Assembly (NCBI RefSeq): GCF_963576675.1
Contig: NC_088918.1
Span: forward strand, 46,285,501-46,349,500
Length of the DNA: 64,000 bases
Direction of reading: 5' to 3'
From: Euphorbia lathyris
Taxonomy: Eukaryota > Streptophyta > Magnoliopsida > Malpighiales > Euphorbiaceae
The notes beneath the pieces were generated by a model, which was not told where the DNA came from, ran no database searches, and was given only the letters and a program-made list of their open reading frames with translations. The translations under genes were made by a program, and so were the position numbers. Shown here one piece after another: positions 57,501 through 64,000 of the stretch. The first letter of the stretch is position 1. Each line of letters starts with the position of its first letter.

Positions 57501-58497
57501 AAATGACTCTCGTAGGAGCAATAAAGCTTCTAAACGTTCCCTAGCAACAAGAAAAGCCAATTGAGAATTTTGATCAATTCTCCTTTTGAACCTATAAATA
57601 TCCTCCCTACAATCGTTCAACTGATCCTTAAAATGACACCAAATTATTTCGCTGAATCGACCAACACACCCAAACATTCGTGTTACCGAGTAACTAAATC
57701 AGAAGTACCAGACCCCTTCCAGGCCAAGACAATCCTATCTCGAAGACTATCCTCCCACGACCATGAATTATCAAAACTGAAGTTACGGTGCTACTCAACG
57801 CAAATCTGTTGGGCCAAAAGGAATAAAGCCACGTGATCCAAACAATTCACATCTTCGTGAGTAACTTTAGCAGAGGTAAATAAGTTCAACCAATCAGAAG
57901 AAGTGGAAAATCTCGGTTAAGCTTCTCCTCAATATACCAAGTTGTGCATCTGCTCTTTTCCAAGTGAATATATGACCAAAAATTATTTTTTCGAACAAAC
58001 CACAGAGGTCAATTGTGTCACTAAAAGCATGGAGCAAAGAAAAAGGATGTTTATTACCACCAATTTGTTCGCATGAGACATCATATCATTAAAATCACTC
58101 ATAATAGCCCAAGGAATGGAGGAAGAATGATGAAGAGTTGAAGGAGATTCCAAGAATCTAGGCGACTATTACGTTCGAAGAAACCATAAAAACTGGTTAA
58201 TTGATACTCTAGCAAACCTTGATTGTAACTTTAATATCAATGAATTTATTAGAAAACCTTAGTAGATTAACAAAACCATTATGCTTCTACAAAAAAAGCC
58301 AAACCACCTCCACAATTAATAGGATCAACAAAACAAAATCCACATACGAAATATTTTTCTTTATTTCTTCAACCTTAATTCAGTTAAATTTGACTTTCAT
58401 TAAAAAGATAAAAGCAAGGGTGAATTTGGACACAAAATCCACCAATATATGAACCGACCGAGAATCGCCCATCCCTCGACAGTTCCAACTAAGGGTA
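54551..58497 (-). pseudogene. LINE ORF2 remnant (endonuclease, RT, RNase H)
   Basis: Endonuclease start LSWNCRGMGDSRSVHILVDF near 58497, then stops. Pre-RT region 57677-57310 (LWLSPDDLNSKYFHASLSGR, KKNRIHRLQDDSGNW). RT 56987-56643: VIANRLKQVLHLIISPYQSV, KLDMMKAYDRIGWGFL; the catalytic FADD part lies in decayed sequence near 56480. Thumb-side 56159-55920 (LQSMPSYVMSLFLF, NSFWRGTKEQ, FGGIGFHKLHFFN). zf-RVT-like 55781-55335 (LTSGRWFWGLESGNYSVKS, VPTKVRNLVWRASTGFLPM). RNase H tail 54775-54551 (IADSKSLFWELF, AISHVLAR). Many stops and frameshifts. Not functional. Confidence 0.88.
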
Positions 58498-59741
58498 CTT
58501 TTGCTCTGGGTGGGCCTGACAACAAGAACCTGCATGAACCAAATTTTGTTGAGATATTATATCGAGTGTAGAATCACATTCCATAGGCCCTACTGAACTC
58601 GAATCCAAGCTAGCATCCACGTCATCTTGGCATCTACGTTTCACCTCTGTTATAACTACTAACTCCGAATCGTTTTTACGTACATTTGGAAGCTTCTGTC
58701 TTGTCACTAGCTAAATGATTATCCTCCAAATCTGACACATGATCAGACCTTTTCATTGTAGGATCTTCCCCCTTGCAAATCTCTCCGAGCATCTTATAGA
58801 TTTGGTGCAAAGTTTGAGGAGTTGCCATATTCTCTTGGACTCCCGCGTCAGCTTGTGAAACTGGTCTTGGCGAAACCACTAACGCCGTTGATAACAAAAA
58901 CTTAGATTGTGTCAATGCAATATTCTAATGAGTCTGAGCCCATAACCAGCTGCCATAGATTCTCTCTGTCCTTTCTGGATCCTAGAGCTCCACTAGACTA
59001 GTGTAAAATTTATTAGCATGCTCAATTCGACCACAGTAGAAACAAAAAGTAAGAAGTCTCTCATATCAAAACTGAATCCAAGAGAAATTGATGACAACTT
59101 TATCAATCTTCATTTTGCATTTCTACAGTTTTGTTACATCAAGACAAACACGAATCCGCAAATAGGTTCTCACATCCCCGATAAAGTTATTAGGATCAAC
59201 TTCCACACATTTGCCGAGAAAATTCCCCACACTAACAACCACCCTTTCTGAGATGAATACACTCGGGAGATCAAAAACTTGAACCCAAAAATTTGTCGCT
59301 TGCAGCGCCAATGAGCGAGGACATTGACCATCGTCTAGCTTAACATAATCAGCATATTTTTCTCGAAAGTCCATAGGTCGCCTTTTATTACACAATCACA
59401 TTCAAAAGGATAAAAAAAATCAAAATAGAACAAATTTGGGGTGATATCAATAATAAACGAACCTTTTACCGATCTCTAAAGATCCGCAAATGTATTCTTT
59501 ATAATAGGAACCCTTAAGGTCTTTTCAGTGAGCAATCTCCCCATAAAACTCCACTTCGGAGGCTTATATTGTTTAATGAAATCCTCTGGCTGAACCACCA
59601 ATCACGCAATGTTCTCCTCCTATAGGGTAACATAGTCGTTGAAAGCAGTGTCCAAATTGATGATAAATGTTGAACCAAACAAAGATGGAACATTAGCCGC
59701 ACAAAGAAAATAAACAAACAAAAAAACATAACCCTCGTCAA
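58489..59741 (-). pseudogene. LINE ORF1 remnant (DUF4283-type)
   Basis: 59395-59123 reads RPMDFREKYADYVKLDDGQC, FWVQVFDLPSVFISERVVVS, VGNFLGKCVEVDPNNF and RTYLRIRVCLDV, the plant LINE ORF1 nucleic acid-binding domain. The C-terminal charged tail occupies 58915-58489 in two frames. Pieces before 59400 are weaker. Frameshifted. Confidence 0.75.
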
Positions 59742-59929
59742 AGCGAGACTTTCTTAGATTGTCAAGTTTTCATAGCTAATAGTACTTTAAGTCTAGTAGA
59801 AACTCAAAACCCAACCCAAGTTTAAAGCTTGAGCTATTATGATGAGCAACACATGGCAAATTTTATTTTTAATATCACAAGATTCGAAAAATTTAAAGTT
59901 TCGCCCTGTTTGGAAAATAAATTTTAGCA

Positions 59930-60065
59930 CTTACCTATCAACCAGTTATCTTTTTGTATAACTAATTCGACTAGTGGATTTGATTAGATGTTTGTGTAAA
60001 CCTGTTTGGTAAAAGATACTTGATTGCTAATAGATATTTATGTAAAATGACAAATAAGAACATTT
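59930..60065 (-). repeat. MITE-like repeat, partner of 53600-53770
   Basis: Reverse-complement match, including ATTTGTCATTTTACATAAA and TTTACCAAACAGGTTTACAC on the minus strand; with 53600-53770 it makes an inverted pair around the LINE. Confidence 0.5.
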
Positions 60066-60276
60066 ATTTTTTATGACTATTATTTTCTTGTTTAATAATT
60101 CATATTTAAATGGTGAGCTTCTAATTGACAAATATAATTTCATATAAAATATATATTTATATTTATCAATAAGATTACAAACAATTTCCTTGCAATAAAT
60201 TAGTGTTTAATATGTCATATTTTCATTTCTTCAAAAAAAAATATCTCATATTTTCATCACAAACTAAAAAAAACAT

Positions 60277-61204
60277 GGATAAATTCCAAAAAAACCCCTA
60301 TGGTTTGATGTTGTTCCAAAAAAACCTCTGTGGTTTGTTTTTACAAAAAAAAGGACTGTGGTTTCACCGTTACCCGAAAAACGGAAAAGGGCTTAACACC
60401 GTTAAAAATGCTGACGTGGCAAGGGGTAGAGTTGGAAAAATATTTTTTTTTAATTTTTTTTAATTTTTCTTTTTCTTTTTTCTTTTTCTTTTTCTTCTTC
60501 TTCCTCTCCTCCTCCTTTTTTTCTTTTTCTTCCTCCTCCTTCTTCTTCTTCTTCTTCTTCTTCTTTTTTCTTCTTCTTCCTCTCTCTCTTCTCTTCTTCT
60601 TCTTTTTTTCATCTTTTTTTTTCTTTTTTTTTATTTTCCAGAATTTCTGGAAAATTTCCAGAATTCTGGAATTTTCCAGAATTCTGGACAGAATTCTAGA
60701 ATTTTTCAGAAATTCTGGAAAATTTTCAGAATTCTGAAAATTTTCCAGAATTTTTCCAGAATTCTGGACGTCTGAACGTCTGGATTTCAGACATTAAACG
60801 TCTGAAATCCAGACGTTCAACGTCTGAATTTCAGACGTAACGTCTGGACTTCAGAAATTTAAAAAAAATAGAAGAAGAAGAGGGGAGGAGGAAGAAGAAG
60901 AGAAGAGAGAGAGGAAGAAGAAGAGAAGAGAGAGAGAGAGGGAGAAGAAGAAGAAGAAGAAGAAGAAGAAGAAGAAGAAGAAGAGAGGAAGAAGGAGAAG
61001 AAGAAAAAGAAAAAAGAAAAATAAAAATAAAAAAAATAATTTTCCAACTCTACCCCTTGTCACGTCAGCATTTTTAACGGTGTTAAGTCATTTTCCGTTT
61101 TTCGGGTAACGGTGAAACCACGGTCCTTTTTTTTGTAAAAACAAACCACAGAGGTTTTTTTGGAACAACATCAAACCACAGGGTTTTTTTTTTGGAATTT
61201 ACCC
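60277..61204. mobile_element. Foldback-like Mutator-type MITE with 9-bp TSD
   Basis: 928 bp flanked by perfect AAAAAACAT (60268-60276, 61205-61213). TIR begins GG(A/G)TAAATTCCAAAAAAACC; the outer repeats include GTTACCCGAAAAACGGAAAA and TAACACCGTTAAAAATGCTG. The inner part is a CTT-rich arm (60440-60640) against a GAA-rich arm (60870-61040), and the middle contains palindromes, so almost the whole element could fold back. The frames read through it are low-complexity and not genes. Confidence 0.9.
60635..60860. repeat. Palindrome cluster at the centre of the foldback element
   Basis: Repeated TTCCAGAATTCTGGAA-type words (60636-60770), then ACGTCTGAAATCCAGACGT-type words (60768-60855). Contains an 18-bp run of alternating TTC/GAA units at 60664-60681. 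Confidence 0.85.
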
Positions 61205-61213
61205 AAAAAACAT

Positions 61214-61640
61214 CATATACAGACATTATAGTTTAATTCGTTATTAATACATAAAATGGCTTTATCAATACGTAAAAGTTTTGTAAAATCCATTTCTGTT
61301 TCTTAATTAAATTTTCCGTTTCTTTTTGTTTAAAGATAATTTTTTCGTTTATTTTTTTTAATGACAATTTTCCGTTTCTTTTTTAATGATAATTTAATAA
61401 GTATTTAAAATTGACATATATCATTAAGAATATCATTCAAGTTTGTGAAAATTCGAATAATCAAAGAACTAAATAACAATTTAATTTACTTATAAAGAGT
61501 CTCTCTGTATGGAGGGTTTTTGTCTTCTCTATTGAGAAGTTAATTCATAAGCCCTAACTTTCTTTCTTCACATCAATGTCAATTCCCCTCTTTTCTAAAT
61601 CTCTTTTTTTTTTCATCGTCTGAGTCAATTCCCTAGTTTT
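61214..61640 (+). other. Spacer with short tandem repeats
   Basis: AT-rich. TTTTCCGTTTCTTTTT recurs three times at about 61310-61400. No gene. It ends at the start of the plus-strand LINE. Confidence 0.55.
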
Positions 61641-61654
61641 CTTCCATTCATTTT

Positions 61655-64000
61655 TTGAAACAATTTTGTTCCCTTATGAGTCCCCTAAGCTGGAACTGTC
61701 ATGAACTGGGCAATCAACGAACATTTAATGTTCTACTGGACTTGGTCAAAGTCCACAAGCCCAGGTCATCTTTCTTATGGAAAGAAAACTTTGTTAAGAA
61801 AATGTTCGTAAAGTTTGGAAAATTCATGGCTTCAATAATCCTCTATTCTTCTCATAATTACATTAATGATGTTGTATCTATAACGAATATCCCAGATTGG
61901 AGATTGATTGGCTTTTATGGTTTCCCAAAAAGGAATCGACATAGAAAATCTTGGAACCTTCTTCGCTCAGTCAAAAATTATTCATCTATGGCATGGTGAT
62001 GTATTGGGGACTTTAATGACATCATCAGTCACGGTGAGAAAATGAGAGGTCGAAAATGATATAACTGGCTGATAAACGGATTCAAGGAAGCTATTAGTGA
62101 TTGTGAGCTGTGCTCTATTCCTTTTAAAGGTCACCAATATATTTGGGAAGCTGCAGGGGCTCTTATCGATGGATATAAGAAAATCTTGATAGAGCTCTAG
62201 TGAAATGTCATTGGCATGTACAATTTTCTAACTCATGTTTATACAATTTGGCGACTATTGCTTCTGATCATACAACCCTCTTCTTCGAGCTTCGACTTTG
62301 GATCCACTATCCTGTTATAAAACGGTTTTGGTTTGGCTTCGAGAAGAATCTTGTGCTACTGTGGTGCATCAAGCTTGGACTAGTTAGGGATAGAGTTATA
62401 TATCACAAAAGATCACAGTATGTTCTTCTACTTTCAATGTTGGAGTGCATATAATGAGAGAACTTCAAAAAGTCTTTAGCTGAGATGCGATTTCAAATGA
62501 ATAAATTTTAGAGTTGTCAAGATCATTTTGGGAGTGAAACAGTAAGAAGATTTCAAGAAGAAGCGAGCAAAACTATTTTGGCTCCAGGACGGGGATTCCA
62601 ATTCCAGATACTTTCATACATATGCTTCAGCTAAACATAATCAGAATCATTTCAATGAGTTGAAGAATTCCAATGGCGACATGTGCGAATGGGGACGAGG
62701 CTTGAGAATACTTTATCATATATTTTTCAGACAATTTTCACCACTACATGTAACAATGATTTTGATATTATTTCTATTATTCAACCAAAAGTTTCAGTAG
62801 CCCAAAAAGAAGAACTGCTTCTTCCTTTTTCGTCTTCTAAGGTAAAGGAAGCTTGCTTCTAGATGCACTGTGACAATAGTCTCGGCCTAGATGGTCTTAA
62901 CCCTACATTATACCAGCATTTTTAGAGTGTTGTAGGCCTTGATGTTATTTCAAATTGTCTATCCATCTTGGACCAGGGACAAATCCCCCAAATCTGAATG
63001 ACACGCTTATTGTGTTAATCCCTAATAAGCATGCGGTTGAAAGTGTTTCTGATTTGCGTCCTATCGCCTTTTGCAATGTCTTATTCAATATTCTTTCCAA
63101 AATGCTCATGAATAGGCTTAAGCAAATATTTCCCTCAGTCATCTCCAACAGTCAGAGTGTTTTCCTTTCTAATCGACTTATAACCAACAACATAATCGTT
63201 GCTTATGAAATTGTGCACAAGCTTAAGAGTGTACGGAAAGGTAAAATGGGCACAACAACATTTAAACTCAACATGAGCAAGGCGTGTGATCAGATTGAAT
63301 GGGGTTTCTTGAGAAATATGCTGACGAAACTTGGATTTAGTTTTATATGGTTAAACTGGCTCTTGATATGTGTTACCTTAATATCTTGTATAATTATGCA
63401 CGGTGGAAGAAAGATTGGTCCTATCATTCCTTCTAGAAGACTAAGATGGGGAGACCTATTATCCCTGTTCTTATTTCCTATATATGCTAAGGGCTTCTTT
63501 GCTCTCCTCTTTGACAAGGTACGATCTAGGCTTATCCATGGTTATAAAATAGCAAACTTGGCTCCAATTATCTCACACTTGTTTTTCGTTGATGATAGTC
63601 TCCTCTTTTTTAGGGCCTCATTGGGAGAAGCAAAAATTATTAAGTCTTGCCTATGTACTTATGAGAAAGCATCAGATCAGTGCATACATCTTTAAAAATC
63701 CCCAATCCTTTACAACAGTAACACATCCAATGACGTTCCAACTCTTGGTAACACCGAACTTCAGGTCAACGAAGTTACTGATCTTGGTCTTTATTTGGGA
63801 GCTCCGATTACCGTTGGTAGAAACAAAGTTCAGACATTTAGTTTCATCAAATACCGCATTTGGAACAAAATTCACAATTGGAAAGAAAAGTTTTTATCTC
63901 GAGCTGGGAAAGAGATTCTCATCAAATCAGTTCTTCAATCAATCCTGACATATTTGATGAGTATTTTCTTAATGCCTTCGGGTTCGAGTATACATTGGAA
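61655..64000 (+). mobile_element. L1-type LINE ORF2 remnant, runs off the window
   Basis: Endonuclease-like start MSPLSWNCHELGNQRTFNVL at about 61676 to 61999, with IGFYGFPKRNRHRKSWNLLR; then decayed 62000-62950. RT 62955-63695: LNDTLIVLIPNKHAVESVSD, LRPIAFCNVLFNILSKMLMN, SVFLSNRLITNNIIVAYEIV, FKLNMSKACDQIEWGFL and active site HLFFVDDSLLFF. After a frameshift it continues DLGLYLGAPITVGRNK and SVLQSILTYLMSIFLMPSG to the window end. Many stops. A different LINE copy from that on the minus strand. It ends outside the window. Confidence 0.88.

Larger units (their letters stand above)
54480..59750 (-). mobile_element. L1-type LINE, degenerate, minus strand
   Basis: Head near 59750, tail near 54480. 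Contains an ORF1 remnant with a DUF4283-type nucleic acid-binding domain and an ORF2 remnant with endonuclease, reverse transcriptase, zf-RVT-like and RNase H parts. No TSD or clear poly-A tail was identified. Confidence 0.85.

Noticed and set aside
60330..60737. Phe/Ser-rich frames in the foldback element (also 60851-61063 minus)
   Set aside because: Translations of CTT/GAA microsatellite arms and T-runs, not proteins.

Overview
This is a 64 kb stretch of AT-rich nuclear DNA from a flowering plant, most likely a eudicot. The evidence is a plant FkbM-type methyltransferase gene, the start of a plant CASP-like membrane protein gene with introns, and a dense load of plant transposon families: Ty1/copia, Athila- and Tat-type Ty3/gypsy, L1 LINEs, Mutator-like and hAT-like inverted-repeat elements. 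I cannot name the species. There are no operons, CRISPR arrays or rRNA/tRNA genes that I can see.

Layout: (1) 1-6306, a young minus-strand copia element (Copia-1; left LTR cut by the window start) inserted into the pol gene of an older plus-strand copia (Copia-2, 6307-8667). (2) 9145-13354, a complete non-autonomous LTR element with target-site duplications, PBS and PPT but no protein genes. (3) 13.5-18.5 kb, the only gene-like island on the left: an intact 512-codon methyltransferase gene (15012-16550, minus) flanked by two Mutator-like inverted-repeat elements. (4) About 19.8-33.3 kb, minus-strand Athila-like gypsy wreckage in which one LTR (26179-27967) has a PBS on one side and a PPT on the other. 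(5) 33.3-37.7 kb, a plus-strand Tat-type gag gene split by a solo LTR. (6) 37.7-51.4 kb, a four-layer nest: an old plus-strand copia (Copia-A) interrupted by a minus-strand copia (Copia-B, same family as Copia-1), while the 3' LTR of Copia-A holds a Mutator-like element that itself holds a second one. (7) 51.8-53.1 kb, a hAT-like MITE just upstream of exons 1-2 of a CASP-like gene whose last exon I could not find. (8) 54.5-64 kb, two degenerate L1 LINEs in head-to-head orientation with a 928-bp foldback element between them.

Only the methyltransferase looks like a working host gene; the CASP-like gene is incomplete in this window. All transposon proteins found carry stops, frameshifts or truncations, except the short RNase H fragment of Copia-2, whose frame is open but lacks its upstream part.

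I did not find a convincing new biological system. The best leads are structural: a compact GC-rich array of five hairpins in the leader of Copia-B; the shared-LTR composite at 26-28 kb; a dispersed family of short CTCG/CGAG palindromes in the Athila LTR and untranslated regions; an 18-bp perfect heat-shock-element-like site inside the foldback element; and several insertions dated and oriented by clean target-site duplications. Alignments and divergences were made by eye.
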